Shown here: positions 48,119 to 60,275 of the stretch, piece by piece
Layout: each line of letters begins with the position of its first letter
Position numbering within the stretch: position 1 is the first letter of the stretch
Origin: Oreocharis arfaki
Taxonomy: Eukaryota > Chordata > Aves > Passeriformes > Paramythiidae
NCBI GenBank assembly: GCA_013398015.1
Contig: VZRR01008009.1
Location: 1-64,000, forward strand
DNA: 64,000 nt
Direction of reading: 5' to 3'
Position numbers and translations under genes: made by a program
Notes under the pieces: model-generated
Databases searched by the model: none
Told to the model about the DNA's origin: nothing
What the model saw: only the letters and a program-made list of their open reading frames with translations

Positions 48119-51100
48119 GAACAGTTTGCAAGACCACTTCAGTGAAGATTTGGCAGAGAAAGATAAAAAAAGAGAATAATCGTGTTATACAAGACCTGTG
48201 AAGCAAATATCTGATGTAATTCCACAGGGGGAAAATATAATGTTGTTTATTATGGTATATTTAAAATTATCAGTTCCCTACTTGTGTTCAGAGTCCCTTT
48301 TTTACCTAAGGACTATGTACTCGGATAAAGTAAAGGTTGTCAACAAAAATGTGCTTAGCAGCACTGAACTATCCCACTGAGGAAGCTTTCACTCTAAACA
48401 AAGTCTAGAGGCAGCAACACCTGCAAGGAGCTTCAGAAGAATTTTGACCACAGGAACCATCAGCAAGAGGAATGCTTGACCTTGGCTCACCAGATGTTGG
48501 CTGGACAAGACATTTGTGCTTTGTAAGATCTCCTCAACTGTCTTCTTTTAAAAGGTGATCCAGCTGCTAAGAATGGGAAACTGTCCTTGTTAAACAGAAA
48601 TTAAATAAACTTCATTGGAGACAATAAGATAGTGCTAACACAGGGAAAAAGTGGTCCTGCTCTCTCCGTGTCCTGGATGTCCCTGTCCATCCTGGTGGTA
48701 CCTTGTCCTGCGTACTGAAACACGGGCTTATGTAGTCATGCAATGAATTAGACTGGGGAAAGTAGATTCAGGTACACCCTTGTCCTCTCTCAGCTCCAGC
48801 TGAATCTGCTCCAGTTCACCACCAGGCTAGTAAAAGTACTGTGAAAGGGAGAGAAGAGCACAGTGGTGAGAACAAGCAGTCAGAAGCAGAGGAAATGTGG
48901 ATCAACTGCTTTTATCAATACTGACAATTTATGCTGGCTTAAATTATTTGTCTGACTACAACTCTGAGGTCTTCCAAATAGCTTCTCATTTCAGCTTATA
49001 TATTGCCACTCCATAATCCTGTCATCACTGCCTGAAGCTGGTCAAAACACTGCAAGGGAAGAGTTTTTTGGAAAAGAGAGTTTCTTTTTCAAAAACTGAA
49101 CTAAGGCTTTCTTCATGTGTGAAAAGGACTGAATAGCTGAAGACTACTCCTGCACATTTGGATTGCCTCAAAATCCATCTTGTCTCATCGCCCTTGACAA
49201 TCACCTCTGCCAGATTACTGAGCACTGAAAGCTTAAAGCAGAGAACATCCTACTGTGAAGATGATTGAAGAGACTGAGGAAGAAAACCAAAAACCAGAAG
49301 CCAAAGCTGAGTAAATTGCTCACACCCATTCAGAGACCAGCCTAACTTAGTTCCAGCACTTCTCTCCCAAGTTAAAGAAGCAAAACTATCCCCCTATTTC
49401 CCTCTTTTCTTGCATGCCACACACAGTTTCTTGTTGAGCTCTGATAGTGTGCAAACCCCATGAAGGTCTCTCATCTCTAGTGGGAAAAACAAGCATTCTT
49501 CACACAGCTCTGACTCATTCATTTCTGTTCACTAGCAGTGTCAGCAACAAGTGCCAGCTTGAAAACTTTAGGTCAGGATTTTAAAGTAAATGTCTTTCTG
49601 TCCATTAGAGCCCCCATCTCCAGGATGCTTTTATTTTTACATTGCCGTGCAAAAAATCCTTATAATTCTATTAATTTTGTCACAACTTCTTAGCTTCAAT
49701 TCATGTATTATTAAACTGGCTTTTGTGATCAAATTATTTCAAAGACATTTTAACAAATATTTTGTTTTAAAAACTTACTATAATCCACCATATTTTACCA
49801 TTAATTAATATGTCTTTTAATATTGCATTTTTTAGTATTTAAAAATAAGGAGCATAAAGAAACTGACATGACTGAAATAAGAATTTCAGCCTTACTGTAA
49901 TAAAAATATTCAATTATTCTGAAGAAGTAAAAAGTGTTATATCTCTTTTTTGACCCAGATAAACACTTTTTCCTTCCACACTGATTCTGAAAATAAGCAT
50001 CCATGACATTCATGTCTCATGTACCCCCCACCCCTGCAGACCCTGGCTGTGTTGGCTGACTCAGTGGTACTCAGGCTGCTGCTGCATCTCCTTTGGGCAA
50101 AGCAGACAGCTTCCAGTGCTCTCCCTGAGTTGCAGCTCACTAGTAACAACTTTATGGACTTTTTTTGCAGTGAAATTGATTGTTAGGCTAAGCTTTTGCA
50201 TTCAGCACCTGCAGTCCTCTGATATCTGCATACTCATTTGCTTCACCTGAATCCAAAGCTGCTTTGAGATCAGGGTTTTTTTTATATGGGAGGCAAACTC
50301 AGGCAGAGTCAGATGATGATGTTAACCATGTCAGTGTTCAGGGGATGAAAGAGGTCTCATTTCAATCTAATGATCCAAATCCACATTTACTGTAGAAGCC
50401 TACTCTCCCAGGCAGCCTACAAGACTGTCTGGAAAACTCCTGGAGCTTTGAGAATCATTCTTTTCCCCTCATACCCCTCTCCAGGCACTTGCATCAGTGC
50501 TGAAAATAATACCAGAAACAAGAAGAAATTCCTCCTGAGGGAGGGACGGTGGGCCCAGGAGGGCGGCAGGTAACGCAGCTCCCTCCTTCTCGCCAGCAGA
50601 TCCTCCTCTCGACGGGAGCGCACACGAGAGGTTTTATGAAGTGACATATGTCTAATTGGCTGAAAGGTAATATTCAAAGGCCCGCCGCTCCTCTCAGAGC
50701 CCAGGGACTGCAGCTGGCAGAGTGTTAAATCAGTTAACAGTTGGGCCCTTTACTGCGCTGCACCACTGCTGCTGCTGCTGCTCTTCCCGGGGCCGCTGCC
50801 CAGTTTGGCTCATTGAGCTCCCCAGTCAATGGAGAAGGCATCTCTATTGTGCACCTCAAAGCATGCTCACAGCCCCTGAAAGAGAAACAGGCCCCAAACT
50901 ACTGGGGCAGATCGTATGACAGGATTACTTGCTTGTTGTTCCTCTTTCTTTCTTTTTTTCTTCTTTAAAGGATTTCTATTGGACTACAGGAAGGAATTAC
51001 GTGAGGGGGAGACCGTATTACATAGTGACAGCTGGAAAACTGGGGATTGCAGACTAGTAACGGAGCTGGGTTCCTTCTGTGCCTGCTGGACACCTACCTA

Positions 51101-53594
51101 AGGCATCTTTTAATTAATTTGTGCAGAGAGTGATCTCCAGAGCCCAGGCAGCGCAGAGCAAATCCTCGTGCGACTGATATTGGTGGCAGCCTGCCCCCAG
51201 CACTGTGGTGAGGATGGGATTTTTTCACAAAAGCACATACAGCAGCCCCTCATTGCCAACCTTAGAGCACAGAAGTCCAAGCATTTATTGTTCTTACAGG
51301 ATCCAGACATCCAGATTCAGGAAATGTGTTAAAGCTGTGATTAAGCAGAGCTCTGAATGCCTGACACTCCAGTCACAGCAGAGATCAAGTTATTGGCTGG
51401 CAAAAATCAGTATTTCTCAGTAAACATTGCCCAGCTGATGAACTTCCCTAGCAGCCCAGCAGTGCTTCTGTAACTGGCTCTGATACATCTGCCTAAGCAA
51501 CATCCGACAGGCAATTTATAACCACCCCTCTGCTTTCTGCAGGCCGAGGCTGTGTGTGCACCTCACACCCCTGTACGTGTGCTTCCAATAAGATGTCTAA
51601 AATTTGCCTTCCAGTGCTGTAAACAGGCACCGTACCAGGGACCTCCAGCATTGCTTAAGATAAGGACAGTAATCATTCCATAGGTACCCATGATGGCAGC
51701 AAGGGAATCGCTATCTGGAGTTTCAACACGACCCTTGGCTGCTGCACTTCCCTGGAAATGCACAAACATTGCACATTTCTGGTAAAGTACACATATATGC
51801 CTCATCTTACCTTGTTAGTAGCATCTCAAGGCTTCAAAGCTCTTTAATCGACCACTCTCACTGTTCAAACAGCACCCAGTTAAGCCACAGCACAATCTAT
51901 CTTCCCAGTACATGTAGAAAGCAGTGCCACCATTTAATCTAGGACTAAAAACTGCACAAAATGTGCAGTCCTGTCCTGGGTAAAAATAGCACTTTCAGTT
52001 GGAAACTACAAATCCTGATGGGGGCTGGACTTGAAATGGCTTATGATATCAGTTTTCCTTCACATTTCTGGACACAGGGGAAATCAAGCTGTCAAATCTT
52101 GAAGCAAAGTGCTAAATTCTGTGTTGTTTTGATTCAAAACGCAGAGTTGTCTAGTTCTGCAAGAACACCAAAACTCCCAAGCTCTATGACATTCTTGGAG
52201 AGGAGAAAAGATAGGTGCAATTTTCATCTACATGCTGGCACATTTGCACCGTTCTGGCAACAAACAAGGACACCAAAGTGGATTTCAAAGCAGACTGGCA
52301 CAAAACAAGTTGCCACAAGAGAGGGTTTGAATTTATAGTGCTCGGGCTCCATTGTGGTAATTGTGATAAGCTGCAGATAAATGCTTTTATCATACCCACA
52401 GTAAAGGCAAGGTAAGAGACCCGGCTTGCAGCTCGACACAAGCACAGGGCACTACCTCACACGTGCCACAGAATAAAACCCAACACTCAGGCACTCACCA
52501 CAAAGCAGATGAGGCAATGTAAATCCCCACCCTTGCTGGCTTTGTGGTAATTTGTTCATGTGCTTGTCCCTGGGGTGAGTAAAACCAGCCTGTTCTGCCA
52601 GAACATCCTGAAATAGCAACATTTGCTGAAATTGTACATTATTATTAACACCTAGGATTACGTCAGAATGGATCATATCTTATCCAGCTCTACCACACAG
52701 AGTCATGTAGTCTCTGAGCACACAACATTGTTGTACTATTCAGTCATTTAATTAAAACAATAATTGATGCATAGGATGAAAAATAAAGAGCCTTTTTTCC
52801 GAAAAAAACTTACAACTTAGCCTTATGAAAAGATGGTATAGATACTGACAGGATGCATTCAAAAATGGGAAGAGGATTTTTGTGCTAGGAACTGAAGAAA
52901 AGAGGATTTTAGAAGCACGAGAAGTAAGGGGAGCTGGTACAAAGACCAGCCAGAGTACAGCTGACTGGCCGGGCTACAGGAACGACTGGATTGAGGTAGG
53001 AAACAGAAAGGATAGGCTGGATGAAAGGCTGGAAAGTTTGCTTTTGCAAGCTAGGGACTGCAAAGGGAAAACACAGCTGAGAAAAGATTTTCAGAAAACT
53101 TGAAAGAGGCAAGGCTGGGGAGAAGGCAAGTGAGAAAAATGGAAAGATGACAGGAGTCTTCAGTTCCAAAGTTGGGGTTGAGGGATCAAGTAAGTGACTG
53201 CTGTCATCCAGGAACCAGAACCCCAGGGTCACTGAGGAAAACACTAAGGAATACCAACACAGAAAGTGACAGACCAAGACATTTCACATCCTCAGAGCGT
53301 TTAACGTTCCCAAGCATCCAGACTTTCTGTATCCTAATGGCTGTCACATATCACCCTATCTGTAGTGGTCAGCTTCACCAACAGTGTTCATTTATCAGAT
53401 GCTGCTCTATTCCCTTCACTAATAAGATGGAAGGAACTACAAGACAGAGTCTTCTCAGCCCTCGTGTCTGGAATGCAGCTCCTCTTGGCACCACGGCAGA
53501 GCTGGGGCTCTTGGTGTGTAATAAAGGGCAATCTGGTCTAGTGATCTCAGCAGGCGAGGCTGGGAGGTGGGCATGCCGCACGTCTCGTGCCAGC
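48119..53594. other. Gene-free intergenic tract
   Basis: No gene recognised. A 60-codon frame at 48198-48380 and an AATAAA at about 48602 follow the pseudogene and may be remnants of its 3' part. A GC-richer block with a short CTG run is at 50530-50910 (separate entry). The remaining open frames are short and overlap on both strands. Confidence 0.5.
50530..50910. promoter_or_regulatory. Candidate regulatory block with CTG run
   Basis: A locally GC-richer patch in AT-rich DNA. Visible motifs are an E-box CAGCTG (50711-50716), overlapping MYB-type sites around GTTAACAGTTG (50733-50743), a CATATG E-box followed by TCTAATTGGCT (about 50645-50661), and about six CTG/GCT triplets (50766-50782). 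Such a mixture can occur in an enhancer or by chance. There is no coding support. Confidence 0.3.
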
Positions 53595-53692
53595 TCTCAC
53601 ACTTGCTTCTCCCTCTGTAAAGTGGGAATACCACCTGCCAGCCCCACAGGTTTGTCATGAGGATTGATTAATGTTTGTAGACATTTTTAAGA
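53595..53692 (+). mobile_element. MIR-like SINE relic
   Basis: Reads CACTTGCTTCTCCCTCTGTA, then AAGTGGGAATACCACCTGCC, then TTTGTCATGAGGATTGATTAA. This follows the MIR core order: TTCCTCATCTGTAAAATGGG, then ACCTACCTCATAGGG, then TTGTGAGGATTAAATGA. It is ancient and strongly diverged. Confidence 0.55.
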
Positions 53693-55847
53693 GGGGGAAA
53701 GCTCACCAGACAGAGCTGCTAAAAGGCTGTGTGCGGGCAAATGGTTTTATCACTGCAACAGCTTAAACTGAGGCCCACACCATAAAAAAATTGTTACATT
53801 TGGATTCAGTTATGTCCAAAATATTTGTGGCTGTCAGGCACAAGTACAACACACAGAAGTCTCAGAACGAGTGACTCTTAACCAAGGGGAAAGTAGCCCA
53901 TCCCTTGCCTTTTTCTTGGCTCCAAAAATCCCTCTGTAGCCTTGCATGTCTTCAGGGCTATGGGTGTTTCTGCATGATGCCCGTCACAGCCTCAGCACAA
54001 AAACTTTCTAAGCACTACCAGACATGCTCCCTCAACCCTGGGCTCCCACAAAAGGAAAGCATGCCTGCCTCTGTGTCCGAGCTGTAATGCTAACAGTTAA
54101 TTCACAGGCACATTAGCTCTGCTGCAGCCTTTTAGCGGTTTGCCCCAAAACTTCCACCTTGAATTTTGACTGAGCACCCCGCCCAGCTCGAGGGAAAATG
54201 CAGGGATGCGGTAACCCCTACCACGCCGGAGCTGCCATTCCAGAGCACAGATAAAAGTGAAACCTGAGCGGAAAATGTTTGCGGTGCCACTGGCAATCAA
54301 GGGCCGGGTTGTCCCAGCAACGGGAACACTTCATCAGCTCAGCTAACAGATGGTCAGTGAGCAACAGGCAGCATATGTTCCAATAAGCACTGACATCAGC
54401 ACAGATGGAGGGTGGGCAGGAGGCTGGCCCTGAAACATAACCTGACATTTCCTTCTCATTTGGTGCTTCATTGTTATAACTCACACAGGAAGATTAGCAG
54501 GGAAAAGTGAATAGCATTAGGGAATCTGCTCAGGAACCGATTACTAACACTTCACTGCAGTTTTAGATTTTTACTTAACCAGAGTGCAACATTGTTAACA
54601 ACATTCAGGGGCAGAAAAGGAAAATGCACTGCGTTTTAACGATGGGGCTTTATTTTCATCACAGACAGGTTTTCCCAAGAACACTAATTAACAGATTGCC
54701 ACCTTCTAGGAGTCTAGATCTCCAGTTCCACTATTTCTACAGCTTTTTCTTTTACTCCTTCTATCCCTCCCCCAACAAAATGCACCCAAATACCCCACAG
54801 GATTAAATAAAGCTCCACAACATATTGTCACAAAGGGCATAACTTTCCTTAGCCCAAAATAAACTTTAATGCTTGCTACAAAAGACAGAAAAACAGCCAC
54901 AAAAGGAAAAAAAACCCCACCATGTTCATGCTGATGAACATTCAATAAAAAATAGGAATCAAAGGGGACTGTAGTCCTTGGAATCAACACCAGATTGACC
55001 TGGGACCCAGAGAATCAGTATGCAAACAGGTTACACACAAGTTGTATATTTATAGACTTGCACTGAGGATAATGGGCAAGCATGCTGCATGGCTCCAAAG
55101 TGCCTCTTTGTGACAGACAGCAAGATGTCAAGTAGATACATCCAAGTGATGTAAGTGTACAGCTGTATCACAGGCAGATATTAAAGAAAGGCAACATGTG
55201 CAGCCACAGCCTTCTGTTACCTCGTGAGACACCTTTAGAAGCCTTTTCCTCCGCTAGCGCGTGGGAAAGTTTAGCAGGCACCTCCCTTCGATGCTAATGG
55301 GACTTGTATGTACATCCATCTCTTGTGTCAGCAGAAGAACAGACCCTCCAGTGAAGCCTGTCTGCCGTCCTGGGGGACTGCCAAGCTGTTTTGAAAATGG
55401 CAAATGCTTCCATCTCTGCTCCTTGTGCCTTTCTTTGGAAAGCATGAATTTGGTCAGATATTTGCAGCCTGGATAACATCCTGTACATCCTCCTGTTTAT
55501 TCACAGTTTCTTCTCTGGAGCTTCACTCAGATTCTCTGCAGTTGTATAGTCCAATGCACACGAAGATCTCCTGCCCTTCTACAAACTACAATCTCTCTGA
55601 GAGGCAAACACAGTGCTTTAGCAAAGAGCTGCACAGGGAGTCAGCTGCTGATATTTTCAAGTTTTGCTCCTGGTTTTGCACAGCTCAGTATCTGGCGCCA
55701 GCACTACAAAGGGGCAACATTCCACACATTTAGTGGCCACACACTGCAGCAATCACTTCCCATGTCTCTAAGCTTCCTAGAAACTTCTGAAGATGGCAGG
55801 CTGTGCTCCAGCCGATGACAATGGGTGTCACAAGATTCTGGTATATC
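53693..55847. other. Gene-free stretch
   Basis: No gene or repeat family recognised. AT-rich with a few short open frames on both strands. Confidence 0.6.
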
Positions 55848-55957
55848 TTGAACAAGGTCACAGAGTTAGTAAATGACAGATCTAGGAAGGTGCAGGGGAA
55901 TCAATCAGGTTTCCTAACTCTGACCCCCACCCTAATGATTAGACCGAATCCTCTTAC
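55848..55957 (-). mobile_element. MIR-like SINE relic, antisense
   Basis: The + strand reads AACAAGGTCACAGAGTTAGT, then AAATGACAGATCTAGGA, then CAGGTTTCCTAACTCTGACC, then ATTAGACC. This is the inverted MIR-type order (CAAGGTCACACAGCTAGTAA, GGCAGAGCCAGGA, CAGGTCTCCTGACTC, ACCACTAGACC). Confidence 0.5.
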
Positions 55958-57267
55958 AGCAGGACAAATTAGATTCTCATCAACTCTGAAAACATGTGTT
56001 CAGTGAGAACTCCTCCATGAACAACGTGTGTCAGCGAGTGGACAGACACACACGAACTGCAGATTGCTGCATAGGGAGTGAGGGGTCCCAAGCATGTGCT
56101 CTTGTTGCTAACTTCCAGAGGCAAGCACTGCAACTCTAGCAAAGCCACTTAAGAACACTTTTAACCTGAAAAGACTGAGTAGCTGAGCCATTTTGGATTA
56201 ATTTCAAGCACAAGGATGCCAAACTGCTGAGAAATGCCCATCTCATGCTCTGGGCTGTGTTATGCTTTATGCCATCAATGACTTTCAGCACCAAAAAGGC
56301 AATCTGCAAGTCTGAGATTGTGCTCTTGGAAGTCCATCTCTTTTAGTGCTGTTTGGGAATTGGTCTTAGAGTCACAGGGGATGCTTTGTTCCTTTCCTCC
56401 ACTACATGCACAACCAAAGCTTGTACATACTTACTAGTTTGGTGCAGCTCCACTGTCCCAATTACACCAAAGACTGTATTTTAATCACCACCATTTAGTC
56501 CTTTGGCAAATCTTCGCCGAGGTTAAAGCAGTGCAGATCCTTTATGGTGAAAGGTCTTCTTGCATGGAAGTTGAAGATGGTCAATGATAGCCAAAGCCAA
56601 AATGTAAAATCCAAAGCATATGTTTTAATTGCAGCAATGATGCTCACCGTTTACAAAACAGCTGCAGGGCGAGCACATACAGCCAGTATCTGCCAGTTAA
56701 CAACACTTGGAATGACACTTAGCAAATGAAGTCTCAAGATCCAGAAGCATTGGTTTGGTTTCACATAATGTGCTTTTTATGAGTAAAAATTTACCGTACC
56801 CCTATTTGCACTACATATGTTCCAAAATATGAGGCAAGTTGGGCATTAGGATTATTTATCCAACAAAACAGGCCCTGAGTGTGCTATTTCTGGACAGAAG
56901 TCGTTTTTCTAGGAAAACCAGCAGCCAAAGGCTGTTAACATTGCTTAGATCTCCCGAAGTTCCTGCCTCCATGTCCATCTATTAAAGAATCAACCTGGCC
57001 AAGGTACCTGAGCATTCCCCTCTAGTGAGTCCCTCAGTTCTCTGAAGCACTACGGATAAGGACTTAAACAGATGGGTAATCTGAGCAAGGAACAGAAAGA
57101 GGGGAGATTGCTTCCACCTCTCCTTCACTCTCCAACTTCCCAATCCTCAGAATGAGCGGGACATTCATGTTTACTGAAATAAAAGTTCTCTCTCCCATGC
57201 TCCACCTTCATTCTGACTCCCTGCAGCCATCATTTCTAATGTAAGGCACCTACTTGTCAAAAGTTAA
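55958..57267. other. Gene-free stretch
   Basis: No gene or repeat family recognised before the CR1 element that starts at about 57268. Confidence 0.6.
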
Positions 57268-58140
57268 TCTGTACTGCTGATGACACTAAACTGGGTGGTG
57301 AGATGGACATGTCAGACAGGAGACACATCTTATAGAAAGACCTGGACAGAATGGAAAACTGAGACAGCAAAAAGAAGTTTGACAAACAGAAGAGCCAAGC
57401 CCTGCACCTGGGGCAACACAAAAGTGTCCTGTCTGGGAAGCAGCCTTGCTGGAAGAGACCTGGGGGTCCTGGTGACAACAAGCTGAACAGCAGTCAGTAG
57501 AACGCTGCAGCAGCAACAAAGGCAAATTGAATTGTGGGCTGCATCTGCAGGAGCCCTGCTGGCAGAGATAGAGGGGCAGTTACTCCGCCCTACACAGCGC
57601 TTGTCAGGCCACAACCAGAGCACTGTGTTCGGGACTGGTCCTCATAGCTCAAGAAAGAGAAAAAAAGAGTCTTTCACTGAAAGACTGGAGAGGATCCAAA
57701 GGAATTAATGAAGTTCATCAAAAGGCTGGAAACCTGCACTATGAGAAAAGGCTGAAGGAGTGAAGTCTTTCCTGTCTGGAGAAGAGAAGGCTCACGGAGA
57801 ACCTCAACACAGTATTCCAGTACTTAAAGGGCAGCTACAAAGAGGACAGAGGCTCTCTATTCACCAGGAGCCACCCGGAGAAGACAGGAGGCAACAGGTA
57901 CAAGTTGCACCAGGAAAGATTTCATCTCAACATAGTAAATAAATTCTTTATTATGAGAACAATAATTCACTGGAACAACCTCTGCAGGGATGTGGTAAGG
58001 TCCTCATCACTGGAGGTTTTCAAGATGTGATCAGACAGGGTGCTAAATAATCTCATCTGGGCTCCTTCTCCCATGGAAGGTCGTGTCAGGTGATTTTGCA
58101 AGACCACTTCAAACCTGGGCCGCTCCATGATTCTGTATCG
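57268..58140 (+). mobile_element. CR1 LINE, 5'-truncated, ORF2 remnant to 3' end
   Basis: The largest transposon fragment here, about 870 bases. It opens at the reverse-transcriptase catalytic box: one frame reads ADDTKLGG at about 57276-57299, corresponding to FADD in CR1 ORF2. Further CR1 ORF2 sequence follows, recognisable in shifting frames: HLGQ-like (about 57406-57417), GRDLGVLV (57456-57479), HSLEQPLQ-like (corresponding to KHWNRLPRE) and ITGGFQ. It ends in the CR1 3' tail near CATGATTCTGTATC (about 58126-58139). Several frameshifts and stops show it is long dead. Truncation at the 5' end is usual for LINE insertion. Confidence 0.9.
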
Positions 58141-60139
58141 CCCATTGCTTAAAAAATAAAACACAAACAAGTTTTACAAAATGCTTTTGGGAAGCGAGAC
58201 TGGTTTCACCCTAATGTGGAGCAAGTCCTTCCCCTAAAGGGAAGAGAAGGTTCTGTGCTCCCTCACCTGCTTCCAGCTACCAGTGTCTGTCCCTTCTTTG
58301 TGCTGGCCACAACACACAGATTAACTGATCAAAAACCAGTGTTTGTTGTTAATTTCCTGGGGAGGTTAGCTCTCAGTCAAGCTGACTCCCTGACTTTGTG
58401 AACAAGGCAGGAGCAAAGCAAGTCTGTGGACAGTAGTTTTCAATTTGCTATAAAACAGTCCACTGGAAATTCTCAGGACAGACAAGAGTAGTATCGTTTG
58501 ATTTCAATTTCCATGGACACACAGCCACAAACGTGTCCAAGCATTAAGTGACAGACACTGGTGGGTCTTGTCTTCAGTTCCAACCACTGAAGCTGCAAAG
58601 TGCAACCATGGGCAGGACCTGTAGGATGTGCTACACCAACAAGTAAAATCTCATTCAGGCAGAGAAATGAAACCAGGGTATTGCCAGTTTACTGGAGGCT
58701 CCCTGAACGTTTGCCTTGGGGGCACTGAGAGCAGGCACCATAAAGGACAGAAGAGTCTTTACTGAGAGCATATCCTAGAGCATATCCTGAAAAAGCAGGG
58801 CAAATGGTGTAGCTTCTTCTCCTCTCATCCACACCAATATGAGGGCTCCAGTGACAGGTTAGAGAGTTGCAAATAGAGAGATCCCAGCAAAACTTGCTCT
58901 GAAGAAGCATAAACAGAGCAGCTCTAGCAAGGCTCATGCAATGTTAGGAGCATATTTCTGCAGGGACTGGCAGTGTCTTACAAGCAATTGCAGGTGCCTG
59001 ATCTTAATGCTAGCAACTGCTTCTTTTTGTCTGTACTGTAGCCAGGACTTGTGAGTGTGAGAGAGATTGAATGCTTTGTAATGAAGGTATATTGTAACAT
59101 TTCTCTCCAGGTGGCACTTTGTTAACAACAATTAGATCTTGATTGATCTTTGAAGGGCTAATTCTTATGTGGTTTGCAAGGGTCCTACAAGGAGCAAGTG
59201 TGGAGTGGGGGCACTTTAAAAGTATTAGTGAGGGGAAAAAAAAAAAGAATAGTACCATAAGAAATTTGCAATACAATGCCCAAGCCTTCTTTGCACCCCA
59301 CAGTAATTTGTTCTTATTCCTGTTATTATCCCCTCGGGCACTAATGGTCACTTTATTAATTAGTTGAAAATTGCATTCTAGGTCAAATGGCAGCTTTTTT
59401 CCCTCCCATTGTTGCAAATTGCTAGTGGTATGGCCCAGTAAATGGCAGTGTTACTGAAAAATGGGAAAGATCCTTTGCTTTTCAAGATAAAGCCTATGGA
59501 CCAGCTGCACTTTCCATGACATTTCTAAGCAGAGCATTTCCCCAGGCCTGCTTTTAAGCAGTTAGGAATTAAACAGAACTCACTGTCATTGTTAAGATTT
59601 CTAATCATAGGCTGTTACTGTATTTGCTCTCACTCTCCGCGCCCTCCCCCCTATTTTAATTCTAGCCGAGCCTGCTTTCTAAGGTGCATCTCTGCTGTGC
59701 TTAGCCCCATTTTCCAGCGAAGTAGGCAGTGTGTTTAGGTGCCTTCGTTTCTGGTGCTCTGATGGAAATACTTTAGAGACATCTGCTTTTGCAGGAGAGG
59801 ACAGATGCTTAGCTTATTTCTGAGAAATAAGGCCATGTCTGTGGCCTCTGAAGTTAGAGACCCGAAAACTACAAATCACTCTTGAAAATATTTGCTGGCT
59901 ACTGAATGTAGAAATAGAGCAAACCACAGTCTCAGAAAACAAAATGGAAATTACAGATTTTGTGAAAGTTTTTTCATAAAGAAAACTTCTACTGGGGACA
60001 ATAGATGTTTAGCCTTTAAACCAGAGGATCAGCCCACCAGAAGTGAACATCAAAGCAGTCTATTTTCCATTAACTACTTTCTGCAGCCTACTGTGCTGGA
60101 TGCAATCTGTCATGCCAGTTCGTAGTCCAGCAGTCAGGG
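58141..60139. other. Gene-free stretch
   Basis: No gene recognised. A small tandem duplication of GAGCATATCCT is at about 58767-58788. The AT-rich part around 59120-59370 has TAATTA-like and GATCTTTGAAG (TCF/LEF-like) motifs and low CpG. It could be conserved non-coding DNA, but this is only a guess. Confidence 0.45.
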
Positions 60140-60275
60140 AAACAACCAGAAGTCAGAAGGCCTGGGCTAATTTCCCAGCACTGTCAGCCTAACACATGTA
60201 AAAGGATGCAGTTAATATGAAGTAAGTTGCATGACCAGTCTAAGACAAAGCATTTTAATTTCTGTATTTTCAAGC
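60140..60275 (+). mobile_element. Probable MIR-like SINE relic
   Basis: Reads AGTCAGAAGGCCTGGGCTAA, then TTTCCCAGCACTGTCA, then CATGACCAGTCTAAGACAAA, then GCATTTTAATTTCTGTATTTTC. This loosely follows the MIR order (AGTCAGAAGACCTGGGTT, CCCAGCTCTGCC, TGACCTTGGGCAAGTC, ACTTAACCTCTCTG). It is more diverged than the other copies. Confidence 0.35.

Noticed and set aside
50766..50782. CTG run as a triplet-expansion locus
   Set aside because: Only about six units and no gene around it.
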